A stretch of DNA of 64,000 nt from Glandiceps talaboti (lineage: Eukaryota > Hemichordata > Enteropneusta > Spengelidae), in the NCBI RefSeq assembly GCF_964340395.1, contig NC_135558.1, forward strand, positions 16,114,271 to 16,178,270, written 5' to 3'. Shown here in pieces: positions 26,152 to 39,200 of the stretch (its first letter is position 1; every line of letters starts with the position of its first letter). The notes under the pieces are model-generated. The model searched no databases and was not told the DNA's origin. It saw only the letters and a program-made list of their open reading frames with translations. A program made the position numbers and the translations under genes.

Positions 26152-26356
26152 TAGAACAGTGAACCATTTACAGCTGCACCTGGCTTGTTAAACAAAATGT
26201 ACTTTTCTTGATGATCTTCTGTAGCTGTTTACTTTCCAACTACCATAGCAGAGATAGCTTTAGAACAGCGAGTCATTTACAGCTACACCTGGCTTGTTAA
26301 ATTCACTTTTCTTGATGATCTCCTGCCGCTGTTTACTTTCCAACTACCATAGCAGA
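26152..26356. repeat. 109-bp tandem duplication
   Basis: Two copies beginning TAGAACAG and ending ACTACCATAGCAGA, about 90% alike with small deletions in the second. Confidence 0.85.
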
Positions 26357-26754
26357 AGTCATGTATATTAACAATAACACTGGCGTAAACATTGCAGTGT
26401 GAACGCAGTCAAATTAGCATCTAAAAAAACATAATTCACGATCAATAAAAATTTGTTCAAACTGCTGCTGAATTTTGTTAGTATGAATGTAGATGTAGAA
26501 TTGAGAAAAGGAAGAAAAATGATAAGCAACAGCCAGTGAATAGAAATAGCCAGCAAATCTTGGTTCAGATCACCTTCACACGTTATTCTTCAGATCTTTA
26601 CAAACCAAAATGTTGGGTTAGATTCACAAAGAGATTTTGTGGTTATGGCAGTCCCTGACACTTGTATCTTAACAGCAGTCACATTTTCTGGTACCATGGT
26701 AACATTACGTTCTCATTATCAAGTACATACAGAAGAGTCCACTCCTTGTCCTGG

Positions 26755-27312
26755 TGTGTTCAAGGTCAAGTTGAAGGTCATGTTTCAACTGCATACATAT
26801 GTATAATCTTGCTACAAAGTATCAAGCCCGGCCTGTTCAAGGTCAAGTTGAAGGTCATCTTTCTACTGCATACAAATGTGTAATCTTGCTACAAAGTATC
26901 AAGCTCTGTTCAAGGTCAAGTTGAAGGTCATATTTCTACTGCATACATATGTATAATCTTGCTACAAAGTATGAAGCTCTGCTGCTCAATGTCAAGTTCA
27001 AGGTCATACATGTATTTCTACTCCATACATATGCATAACCTTGCTACAAAGTACCAAGTTCTACAGTTCAGTCACATTGCAGACTCCTGTGCTTTACACA
27101 CATATCATCTGGCTACAAGTATACAGCAGTGTTTCAAGGTCAAGTTGACAGTCATTCTTTCCAGTTCACTTGACATGCGGCTATCATGCTGCAAAGTATC
27201 AGCATTGTCTACTCCAAGGTCAAGCTGAAGGTCACACATTTTGTTACATTGTAAACTATCATGCTACAAAACTATCCAGTTCTGTATTTCAAGGTTAAGT
27301 TGATGGTCACAT
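26755..27312. repeat. Degenerate tandem repeat, about 70 bp unit
   Basis: Units share TTCAAGGTCAAGTTGAAGGT and AATCTTGCTACAAAGTATCA, about eight copies. AAGGTCA is a nuclear-receptor half-site word and is present in most units. Confidence 0.85.
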
Positions 27313-27835
27313 TTTCTAGTATTGTGTACATATACATTTAAGCTACATAAGGCCTAAGATTCCATACATATTTTCTCCTTCATTCTTCAATATTCTATAA
27401 GTTTTTTTTTCACATGAATACAAGCTACCAAACAATCAAAAAAAAAATATTTTTTTTCCAAGTTGAGTGTCAGAGAAGGCAGTCCAGTGCTCATTTATTA
27501 ATCATTGCAATAAATTGAGTTTAAGTTTCAATACACTAGAGGGAAAATGTAGTCACAATGTACTTTTTGTAAGATTTAATTACTTTTTCACCTGCGATGT
27601 GATATGTTGTTGTGCGTTTTGCTGTGAAATGTTGTGCTGTGTAGCCAAGCTTATGGTATTTTTTATATTTACTAATTGTGAAAAAAGTGTCGCACTCTCC
27701 TGAACCATATAACAAGGTTTGAATGGCAGCTAAATTGAGTATTTGACAATTAACACATCTGAGCCAATCAACCTAATTAAGACATAAAATCTCATTGGTC
27801 CGACGTTAACATAGTGATACGAATCTGTGCAACTT

Positions 27836-28050
27836 TCACTGTGATAACTGGGGTCTAGTGAACACTGTATTGTGTACATTTCACTGTGATTACTGGTGTC
27901 CAGTGAACACTACATTGTGTACATTTCACTGTAATAACTGGGGTCTAGTGAACACTGCATTGTGTACATTTCACTGTAATAACTGTGATCTAGTGAACAC
28001 TGCATTGTGTACATTCCACTGTGATTACTGGGTTCCAGTGAACACTGTAT
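27836..28050. repeat. 45-bp minisatellite, about 5 copies
   Basis: Units read TTTCACTGTGATAACTGGGG, then TCTAGTGAACACTG and TTGTGTACA. Antisense and sense frames are open because the period is a multiple of 3. Confidence 0.9.
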
Positions 28051-28399
28051 TAAGCACAGATACAGTACACAGGACCTTTGGTTATCACAGTGTAAATTGC
28101 TGTATGAAGTGGAACACTTAATCACAAACTGTTTTAAAACAATATTTATACAGCTACACGTATCAGCACATCTATTGGTACATCACCTGCCTTATCACCC
28201 TCTGATAAACTGATGTCATCTCAAGTTATTCTATAATTCTGTATCAAAATATATGACAAAAATCCTCTCAAAAAGATCAAATCACAGAAAATGAGACATT
28301 CGGCAATTTTATCAGAGTGGAAATCAACTCAAACTTCATTGAGCAATGTTTAGTCTTAAAATAGTGTTTAATTGTAAACACCTTGTATGTAAATATGTC

Positions 28400-28407
28400 T
28401 CTTTGTT

Positions 28408-28438
<31 letters not shown>

Positions 28439-28537
28439 GTGTATGTATGTACGTATGTATGTATGTATGTATGTATGTATGTATGTATGTATGTATGTAT
28501 GTATGTATGTATGTATGTATGTATGTGTGACACTGTG

Positions 28538-28569
<32 letters not shown>

Positions 28570-28675
28570 TGTATGTATGTATGTATGTATGTATGTATGT
28601 ATGTATGTATGTATGTATGTGTGTGTGCATGCATGTGCGTGTGTATGTGTACCCATGCACACACACAAACACACA
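28400..28675. repeat. TCTG/TATG microsatellite
   Basis: Long TATG runs with one interruption (GTGTGACACTGTGTA at about 28526). Confidence 0.95.
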
Positions 28676-28914
28676 TATAGGTACATACGTATATTTGCAA
28701 TCATTTGAAAGAAATTGCCAAAAGTTACAGATGAGTGGCTTTGACAAACAAACAAACAAACAAACAACCATCGAAGTATCTTATACATTATTAGTTATCT
28801 TCTTTGTAGTGTTAAGTTTTTTCCTTCTTTATATCAATACACATATCACCTGTTCATGTGTTTCTTACTAACAATTATCTTTATATGTAGTATAAAAACT
28901 GTTTACTGTTATTT

Positions 28915-29462
28915 ATCAGTACTCCATGCGCTAAACCCCTTTTTGTCAAGCAATACCTTATCACCTGTGCTAAATCCTCTATAGCTAGCATATACCTCAT
29001 CAGCCCATGTGCTAAACCCTTTATCAAACAGTACCTCATCACTCCATGTGCTAAACCATTCATTAACCTACTCATCATAATTTTTTTCCGTATCAATCAA
29101 TATTTTATCATGCCATGTGCTAAATTCCTTATCACCCAGTACCTCATAATGGCATATACTAAATCCCTTATCATCAAGTAACTAATCATGCCATGTGCTA
29201 AATTCCTTATTACCCAGTAACCCATTATGTCATATGCTAAATTTCTTTTCACCCAAAACTCATCACGCCATGTGCTAAATTCCTTATTACCCAGTAATTC
29301 ATCATACCATGTGCTAAATCTCTTATCACCTAGTACCTCATCATGCCATGGTCTAAATGTATTATCACCCAGTACCTCATCATGCCATGTGCTAAATTCC
29401 TTATCCCCCAATAACTCATCATGCCATGTACTAAATCCTGTAATTACCCAATACATTATCAA
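28915..29462. repeat. Minisatellite, about 39-40 bp unit, about 14 copies
   Basis: Units share CATGTGCTAAATTCCTTATC and ACCCAGTACCTCATCA with much drift. Confidence 0.9.
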
Positions 29463-30033
29463 CTAATGTAATTCAAAGCATTGTATCCCTAAAATTGCTG
29501 ATCAGAACACCATACATGCTTTCCTCTAAGTCATAACGTCAAAATCCAAGTCTTGGACTGCGAGCTCTCCAAAAAAGCTAAGTTTTGGATTGACCACCTG
29601 CTAGCTCAAGAGAAAAGTCAACTACACTATTGCCGAAATATATAGTCTGACCATAAAATGTTGGTAACACTGCAGCCTGGTGTTTAAAAAGTTTTTAAAA
29701 AAAAATTGCCTGATATGGGTGTGTACTATGGTACATTATTGGTAAATCTAATTTGACGACATACTGAAAAAAATTGCGGAGCTATAAACATATGATGTCA
29801 AGATTATATGAAGTGCGCCCTCTACGTAAAGTCCTGTCATAATAATATTGGCTTGCCCCCTGAGATTGTCTCAAAATATCATGTGCGTGTCTCGGCAAAG
29901 AGGAGCATGTCAGCAAAAAATCAAACATACTCCGCTCAAAATAAACTTTGCAAAATAGAACATCTCAGTGTAAATGTAACGATATAGCATTCTATATACC
30001 TGTATTCTAGGGCTTAATGTCAACACTTAAAGG
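29463..30033. other. AT-rich DNA with repeat fragment
   Basis: 29,790-29,820 shares TCAAGATTATATGAAGTGCG with the complement of 23,230-23,265, so it is part of an interspersed repeat. No gene seen. Confidence 0.45.
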
Positions 30034-30037
30034 TTAA

Positions 30038-30541
30038 AGGGACACAGTCTGTACAACTTGATAGATTTTGATAATTACTTTTGATTCAAATTGATGTATT
30101 CAGTCTGTTGTATAACACCTCTGACTTTGCTGAATAAAATACCATGTGATAAATCTCTATTAGCCCGTACCTCGTCATTTTTTCAGCGAAAAATTTCGCT
30201 TGTGAAGAATTTTTTGATGTTGCGAGTAGAAATTTTCATTGTATTCTTATGTAATTTCAACGATTAAAACATGTTGAATCGTGTCAAGCAACTGGTAGAA
30301 CTCTCAGAAGGAAGTTTGATAAAATACAAAAATGACAGGATGACATAATTTATTGGTAACCAAAAAATTAACAAATGACCTCTTGACTCCATTACTGAAC
30401 CTCTATGCTCATATTAATCACGGTTAATCACACCCTGGTACAGGAACAGGCTTCTAAATAAGTTCTGGAGTGTATTATTTATGTGTATTTTGTAAACTGT
30501 TTTTATCTGAAAACTGGGTACAAGTTACAGACTGTGTCACT
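30038..30541. mobile_element. TTAA-flanked TIR element (504 bp)
   Basis: TTAA at 30034-30037 and 30542-30545. Ends AGGGACACAGTCTGTA and TTACAGACTGTGTCACT are inverted. No transposase; piggyBac-like target preference is inferred from TTAA. Confidence 0.85.
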
Positions 30542-31167
30542 TTAATCAGTTGAAAGAATGAAGATAAAATGACTGCTATAATATGCCATATTCTAAATGC
30601 TGTCATGACAACAATGTTTGAAAGAATGGTCTTTGAGAAAGAGCATAATCATGAGAACCACAAAAAGAATAAAATATTGGAGAAGATTCACAAGTTTTTT
30701 GTTTTTGGATATTAAGTGGGTTGAAATTATCAAAATTGAGAGATTTTCTATCAAAAACGATGAAAGCTTTTTCGAGATGTATATTGTGGATTTTGTAGCT
30801 TAGATTTGTCAATAATAAGAAAATTAATGAAAGCCCCCTCGTGCTCACTTTCTTAATGCTGATTGCACTAGGGAACCTCCCCCTCCCCTCACCCCCCCTT
30901 CCTATCACATCTTAACTTCATGACAGAACAACCAAATTTCAAAATATGGCATATTAGTGTACAAAAAAAGTTGAACATTTCATCTCTGTACTGTTGACCT
31001 ATCAGAAAGCCTGTTGTAAAATTCTTATTTCAGTTCTCTTATGTTTAAGCACTGTACTACACAATACAATGGGATGAGGTAGAATGTAAAACCAACACTG
31101 ATTGGTCACTGGAGATATATGGTGGGTAGGCTTGCCAATAGGAACATTTCTTTCAAAACTGATGATT
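30542..31167. other. Downstream flank of UHMK1
   Basis: Must contain the UHMK1 3' UTR if it is short. I see no clear AATAAA close to the stop codon on the minus strand. Open frames here have no support. Confidence 0.4.
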
Positions 31168-31302
31168 TTAGAAGTAGTCTGCTTTCTCAAATGCCTTGGT
31201 TGGGAAAAATGTAGTGATTATTGTTCTGCTCTTGAAGTATTTTCCCATAATGCTCCTCTGTGCCTTTTTACAATCAGCTGCTTCCTCATATTGTATATAC
31301 AC
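31168..31302 (-). CDS. UHMK1: UHMK1 coding exon 7 (end of UHM domain, stop)
   Basis: The acceptor is GATTCCTCCAG|GTGTA; the exon runs to the TAA at 31170-31168. Residues 383-426 read VYIQYEEAADCKKAQ, IMGKYF, TTFFP and so on, aligning with human VFVEYANAGDSKAAQ, LTGRMF and ATFYP. The R-X-F motif that UHM domains use to grip ligand Trp is K403-Y404-F405 here. The C-terminal tail after TTFFP is slightly shorter than in human. Confidence 0.93.
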   Translation of the reverse strand: MYIQYEEAADCKKAQRSIMGKYFKSRTIITTFFPTKAFEKADYF

Positions 31303-34300
31303 CTGGAGGAATCAAAACAAACAAACAAACAACATTTAGAGATACTTTCTGTAACTGGGTTATTTTTCTTCTTCATTTTTTTTCAGCACCTCGGACTACA
31401 AATTAAAGGTAACTTATAGCTAAAATGGTGTTGCCTTGGTGTTTCACTCATGCAACATGACATTAATTCAATACACACCCTCAGACAACTTCTAATGCAA
31501 AAGAAACAATTACATAGGTGCCGTGCATAGAAGGGCTGTAGAAGTAGTCAAGTTGAAATGTTGATTATCGGTCAGAAAATAAATAATTGAAGCCATTAAA
31601 ATCTTAAAATCATCAAATCCATGTATAATGTTTTCATTAGAAGCCTGTTTTACTGCACTGTGAAAGAATAACAATGCTTATCTGCATTCAATGTGATTGG
31701 GCAAATGATCCTGCTATGTTTATTGTGTCTCTGTTATTGTTAGTCTAGAGTCGAAATATGTCTATCTTTGTGTCAAATACATAATGTCCCATGAGGGAAA
31801 AACAGGGTTCGTACACTTAAAGCAAAACAAAATTCCAGGACTTTCCAGGGGTTTTTCGTCAGTTTTCCAGGGGTATTCATATCGATTTTGCCCATTTTCC
31901 AGGGGTGTTGACACTAAAGTATATTTTTTGAATGACATCTAATTGTCTGATGTCTATATGTTACAAAACATTTTAAAGACAATCGACACTATGCAAGATG
32001 TTGGTTTCAAAACCACGTTTGCACGCTAAGATTAACGGAGAAACCTCTGTCATACCCCCTAAGTAGCAGTTTCGTCAAGCTGGTGCATTGATCGTGTAAG
32101 ATTGAGTTGCAGCATTCGTCAGTCTAATTCAGACATTACCAGAAAAATAAATTAAAAACTAAAGTTTGTCCTCATTATTGCATGGTTTGATGTTACTAGA
32201 TTTATAAGTCACCTAAAATAATTTTTTTCTTCAAAATTTAGAATAAAAACGTCATTTACGTAACGAAATTTCGAGCTATGAATAACTGAATACATTCATC
32301 GCTTGCGTCTCGATGTTTATGTACGGATGCCACGAGTTGCGGAACATCGTGATTTCTCAACTCACGACGAATGTTACTGTACCGACAACATAAAACAGTA
32401 GTTTATTCTTTTAGAACATGTAACACAAATACCCATTTATCGATGACATAAAAGTCACAACCGTACTTCCACAACCCGGAAATTCAAATTTAATGTCCTT
32501 TGCACTCTCTTCTCAAGATGGTCATTATTGTACAGAGCTTAAATATGTGTCTGTTATGTATATTTGTATTCTAAATCTGTATTGTATTTGTTTTATCTTG
32601 CAACTGCATGAAAAGCCATTTAATGGATGCACTGCCGTTTATAAATAAATAATAACAATAATAATAACTGCACTTCCCGAGGCCCTAGCCCTAGTATTGC
32701 CATGCCTGAGCTTAGTATGTCGACTCGTGTGCCGAACTTGTAACAATTTCTAATCGTGGTTGCTGATGCTTTGATACTTGCTACAATGTTACGATAATCT
32801 TGTTAGCAGACCTACTGTTACCTCCGGCCGGGACTGTTAATGCAATATCATGTCCCTGAAATGACGACTGGGAGATGGAGTAGCAATATACGCAAGATCG
32901 AAACAAACACTGCAGCGCCCCCATTCAACTATGCATAAGCACGGTCTGTGGGGCAAAGTGTCTCGTGTACCGATCGTTTGACTGTCTGGGTTTAATCGGC
33001 GTGAATTTTGATTCACCACCGTGGCAAAAGACTTTGAAAATATTTTCGCCATTTCACATTTACGAGATTCAGAACCATATGAATGGGTGGCTCGAGCAAA
33101 CATGACGATCGTCAATATTAATCGATCGATTGATCATGATCATTTTCCTGGGTTTTCCTGGGGTAGGGCGCATTTTCCAGGGTTTTCCAGGGAGGGTTTG
33201 AAATTCCAGGGTTTTCCAGGGTTTTCCAGGACCGTGCGAACTGTGGAAAAACCAAGCCTACATCATTTTAGCTGTAGATGTTGATAGAATGAAATAATTT
33301 GTGTAACATTCATGCAACCTTTTAAAGTGATTGACCGATTTATATGGATAAAGCAAGGAAAATTTTTCAGTTATAATATGCATATTTGTGTTTGTACGTC
33401 AATAAATTGCAAAAACAAAAACAAAAACAAAAAAAAACCAGTGTGAAAGAAGTTTGAGTTTGTATGTTCACGAAGTGATTTGTAAATGCAGTGGGTAAAC
33501 ACATGTAATCACTGTGTCAAACCAAATCCGTGCATGTGAATATTGCTTTCTCCTATATTTGATTGATGCCATTTCATTTTTATATAAGGGGTGGGGGTGG
33601 GGGGTGGGGGGGGGTATGTGCCTCGACTGTATACAGTTCTGAACAAGACATTGACATACAAGACAAGGTCAGTCTGATTAAATAATATAAGGTCTACACC
33701 TCAAATTATCTTTCATCATATTTATGTTGTGGCTGCAACAATGAACAATGTTGTTATTTTCCATTGTAAATGTTCGTACCTTCTCAGCACCTTTTCCTTG
33801 TTTCGGCATTACAAATTTCTTGACACTACCATACTTGTTACATTCTTCTTTAATATCTTGACACAAATCTGTAGAAATTATCGAACAGAAAAAAAATGAA
33901 AAAAATCTGTGAAATACTGTAATTTCCTGTAGTAGTCCTTCTCATTTAGTAATATTCAGCCAAGTGGTTAAATCACTTGTTTCTTACTACTGTGGCAAGG
34001 GTTTGACCCTAGTCAGAGTTTGAACCCCAGTTTGGGTTTGAGTAATTTTGCTATGCTGAATTTGACTTTACCAAACAATGCAGGTTTCCTTGGGTATTGC
34101 GATTCCTCCTGCACTAACACTGAACCCATGAGGGTCAGCCCTCACTTGACTTCTTAGGAGACAAGCACTTATATGCATAAAGAACTCATATATAATAATG
34201 TAGGTTTTTATTTAACGCTTTCCCAATCTGTGCTCAAAGCGCTTTACAATTATTACCCCTGGCATGGCACAACGGCCCTTTATACTTCCTCAACTCCCTG

Positions 34301-36170
34301 GGGAACATACAATCTATTGCAGCCTTTATAAGTGCATAGGATTAAAGCATTTACATTGCAACCTCTATCCTACCAGGTCCCCAGTTATACAGCTGGGTTG
34401 ACTGAGGCACAGTTGTGGTTCAAATCTTGCCCAAGGACTTTTAGTCACTCAGAAACAAATGGCAGCGATGGGGCTCGAACCTGCAACCTGCAGATTCCAA
34501 GCCGACCACTCTAACCATTCGCCCCATCCTGACGCCACATAAATAAAAGATTATTATTACTATAATTCCTGTGAAGCCTTTAAGCCTCTCCAACAGGTTG
34601 CTCACAATCAAGATTAATTTTCCAATTTATTGGCTCCACTGGTAGGATAATACTGTGAAAACATGGGACATGGGATTGAATCATAGGCCTTTATTTTAAA
34701 ACAAACAACTTACCTTGGTAATCACTACTGTTGTCTAACTCACTCTGGTCCACTGTGTTTAATAATCTTAGAATACAGGTTGGAAAGAGAAGGAGGTCTC
34801 CATAGCTAGGTTGAAAGGAATGTTGGAAGAAGGGATGTTGTAATGCCTCGCTGGCTGACGGCCTATTGACACCTTTACACTGTAACATACTGTAAATTGA
34901 AATAACACAAATATTGGTATCCAAATTGATATTTGTGTAGAGTTTAGAAACACATACACACACAACTGAATCAGAGGTTCTTCTAGGGGCTGTAGGACCC
35001 AAGTAGCAGTGTGTTTTTGGCGGAGGGAGGGAGAGGGGGGGGGGGTATGATTGTACTAGGGCAATGTAATAAACTTTACAGTTCCTGTACATTGATCGGG
35101 GTGCAAGCCAAGTTAATAAGCTCTCTTTCTCATGGAAAGAATATTGACATTAAGCCATGATAAACTATGTGTGTTCATGTACACTAGCTACAACCATAAC
35201 ATTTTTCTGAAACTGTTTCATTAGATAAAATGACTTAATTGTAATATCATACACCCTGAACAGTACTGAATCCCATATGGGTAAATGAATTTGTCTTAAC
35301 ACATGTACACATAAATATGAGACAATAAATTCAATCAAATTGATTTTTGGGTCCACACCCTAAAATCAGTGCAAAATCATAATTTTAACCTGTTTGTTAT
35401 ACTGTATTACTTTTTGGATAAAACTTGACTCTAATTAACATATACAGTATCTAATTATTGGTATTTTAACAATCTTCAATGAATATATCGTTGGTTTGTC
35501 TGATTGACAAAATAATACTCTTGGGCAGCTTTAATGTTGATGTCATTATTAAATTGTCTTTGGGTACTGTTAATACAGTTGATGCCATAACTAGGGATTT
35601 CCTCGCCATTTTAATATTATATATTATAAATACATGTATGTATGTATAGTAAGTTATACCATCCATGCAATCAATTATACACTATGTCTGAATACCAGGT
35701 TTGAGTTCAGGAAAAACCAAGTGATGGATAAGTACATTACGGTATGCAGCAGAAAATACCCTTACGATAAACCATCGATCTTGGAGGGGATGTACATGGA
35801 TGGACTCAGCTGTGAATGAGATCTCACCTGATTGAAAGTTTCTTTAGGTCCTGTACTATTGTGTCTCTGTTGTCTATTGATTCATCTTCATCTCTCAACT
35901 TAAACATAGATGTCAATAACAGCTCACATTTACACTTTAATGTTGTATCTATAGCCTGTGAATTGAATCACAACATTTTGTAAGAGATCTTTCTTTGAAA
36001 TCTGTGTTTGAGTGAGTGAGTGAGTGAGTGTGAGTGAATGAGTGTTTGCGTGAGTGAGTGAGTGGGTGAGTGAGTGAGTGTGAGTGAGTGAGTAAATATG
36101 TGTGTCTGTCTGTAGGGTATGTGTGTATACATGTATGCATGCATGCCTATCAGTGCATGCATGCATGTGT

Positions 36171-36262
<92 letters not shown>

Positions 36263-39200
36263 ATGCACATGTGTGTTTATTTGTTTGTTTGTTGGTATCA
36301 TGTGTTTTTGCATATATCTTGAGTCCACGATATGAGTGAGTGAATATAATTTGTTTGCTGAAGGGTATCGAATGTGTGTTTACTTGTATGTGTGTATTAA
36401 GTGTTTGTAACAATGTATTAGTATAGAGTGAGTGTATGAATTATAAAATATAGCATCAATGATAGAGACATAAGTGAGACACAAATATACAAAGAAAATA
36501 CAAAACAGTTTAGTATAGACATGTTCACCCTCCCAATTCTGTATCAATGAAATAACCCACAAACAAGAAAGCAGTATAGAGTTATACCACAATACACAGA
36601 AAATAGGTAAAACAATATTGAGGGACCTTAAGCATATACCTGACAGTGTGTACATCCAAGCTGTGGTACATCATCTTTGGAGTATAACTTTTGACCTGTA
36701 TAAAGGTAAGGTAGAATACAGCCCACTGTCCAGACATCAATGGCTGTAGTACACATACAGGTCAACGCTGACCTGTCAAACATTCCAGTACAGTTTACTA
36801 CTAATGTATTCCACCTCTTGGCCTCAGGACTCTGATAACATAGACTTTGGATTTGATGGTAACATTTCTGAAATGAGATACGTTGATGAAATATCAAAAT
36901 GGACAAAAATTTGTATAGCTGAGCGAATTATGAAAATAAACCCACTATGTACAGATGGTGGAGTCATGGTTGAATGGTTAGAGTTGCTGGCTCTGCATGA
37001 ATCTGTAGGTTGCTGGTTTATGCCTTGTTGCATTTGTTTCTGAAGAGTGAAAGTACCCAGGCAAGATTTGAACTTTGATTGTGTCCACTCAAGCCCAGTA
37101 CATTGTAAAAAATGTACCCACTCTACATGCAGACAGTTTAGTTTGGAGCCATGGTTGAGTGGTTTAAGAGTGGTTGATGATGAATCTGCTCATACTGATG
37201 CAAGCCATCATTTGTTCCAGAATGGCTAAATCCTTGGGTAAGATTTCAACTCAACTGTGCCCCCAGTAAACCCATTTGTATCATTATTGACGTGGTAGGA
37301 TAGAGTTTCCTATGTGAAGGATTTTATCCAATGTTGTATTTGCCCTATGTAATGTAATGAATTCAAAGCCATGACACCCAACCCTAGGACTGATCCGTGC
37401 GGAGTAAGTGCCAGTGTTGTGCACTCAGGGTATATTTGCATGAATGATTGGCAATGGTCTCTGTGACTATACTTTTCTGAGGGTAGTGAGTGAAAGTGCA
37501 GCGAAAAAAAATGCCAGCACTAGTGCAAATACCCCCAAAGTACCCACACTGGAACTCATATTTAGTTATGGCAAAGGGTTCTGTTATTATTAGATATGAT
37601 CATCCAAAACAGCAAATTTTGTAAAACCTACAACTGTGCATTCATGTAATTTTGTTGACATGTACATGGATTGGTCCTAAGCTCATTTACATAATGTTAT
37701 GCACATGTAATCCAACCCATTACACCGAAGTCAAGCATTTTCTGTATGTACCACAACCATTCATAGCATTCATATCAAGTGTAAAAAGTATACTGTTGCA
37801 ATACCTAATTGACCACATTAGAAAGGCCACATGCTAAGCTTGTAAATAAACCAATTGAAACAGTATACTTTTACAGTTGATATGAATGCTATACACGAGT
37901 GAAGCACATAGAGAAAGTGCTTTACTTCGGTGTTACTAGTTGTAATATGAATGCTATAAACGAGTGTAGCACACAGAGAAAGTGCATTACTTCAGTGTTA
38001 CTAGTTGTAATATGAATGCTATAAACAAGTGTAGCACACAGAGAAAGTGCACTACTTCAGTGTTACTAGTTGTAATATGAATGCTATAAACGAGTGTAGC
38101 ACATATAAAGAAAGTGCTTTACGTCAGTGATACTCATTTTGAAATATTTTCATTATTGCCCTGCAGTGAAATACTAATATTACATGTACATGCATGCATT
38201 AAAGCCAAGAATTTGCATATTACATGTATGCAATTTATTAATAATAGAAATAAAGGCTTAATTGTTTTAAAAAAAGAAAAGAAAATATTGATGGTAAGCT
38301 CAAACACCAATGCAGGTACATGTAATCATCGTTACATGTACATACTAGTATACAGTGTTTTATTTAAGGGCGGTAAGTAGGTAAAATCTACCAGGGTTCC
38401 CCACCAAAATTATGATACATTGCATGGGAAGCACTACCAGTTTTACCTCTTTCCCCCTTTCTGTTACCGGGGTTCCCAAACCTTAGCAAAAACACTGAGT
38501 ATATATCGTTTACAGCGAAGTGAGACTAATTCTTACCTTTTTAGATAGGTCTATACTAAGTCCAAAGTCAATCAGTTTGACACATCCCTCCTGTGGACAC
38601 CACATCAAGTTGGCAGGTTTGATATCGGCATGTATGATTCCTTTACTATGTACATAGTCTAGAGTTTGTAAGATATCTCTACATATCGTCTGTATTGAAT
38701 ACAGTGATAGGCCTTTATCATTGTTCTTGTAAATCAGATCCCGAAGTCCGCAGTCAAGTAACTCAAACACCAAACATGGGTAATTGTTGTGAACAAAAAA
38801 GCTATGTAAGGCCACTGGAAGGGGAAAAAAAATATAAATGAAAATTGTGAAATTAGTAGTTGTTTTGTGTTTAAGTTTAAGTTTAAGTTTATTTATTTTC
38901 TAAAGCGCTTTTTCTATTTAAAATATTCAAAAGCGCTGCACATAAAATACAAAAACATAAATAAGGTGAATGCTACAAAAACAAGTATACCGTTAAGACC
39001 CTTAAAATGTCAAATGTTAAAAGGATAGTGAATGGTCATTAAAATTATAGACTGAGACTTGTTATAACAGCCTTAAAAAAGTCAAATATTAAAACGAACG
39101 TAAATGACCACTAAAATAATATAAATTTTGTACTCTGAGTCAAATAACCAAATCACAATTTGTTGGTCTGAGCTTTGCTACAGCCGTTTTGTGTGAAGTC

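Noticed and set aside
28915-29462. Regular direct repeats resembling a CRISPR array
   Set aside because: Repeats are contiguous with no unique spacers, drift gradually, and the DNA is from an animal nucleus; the same holds for the 67-bp array.
31380-31412. Plus-strand micro-exon between TTTTTTTCAG and GTAACTT
   Set aside because: Lies antisense just upstream of UHMK1 exon 7, within its intron 6; only 22 nt and no neighbouring plus-strand exon.
32837-33284. Open frames on both strands around 33.0 kb
   Set aside because: They lie inside the TTCCAGG-bounded repeat in UHMK1 intron 6; the PGFS repeats are translations of TTTTCCAGGG.
34430-34530. Possible tRNA gene on the minus strand
   Set aside because: A and B boxes are present, but no acceptor stem closes and a SINE body follows directly; two relatives have the same layout.
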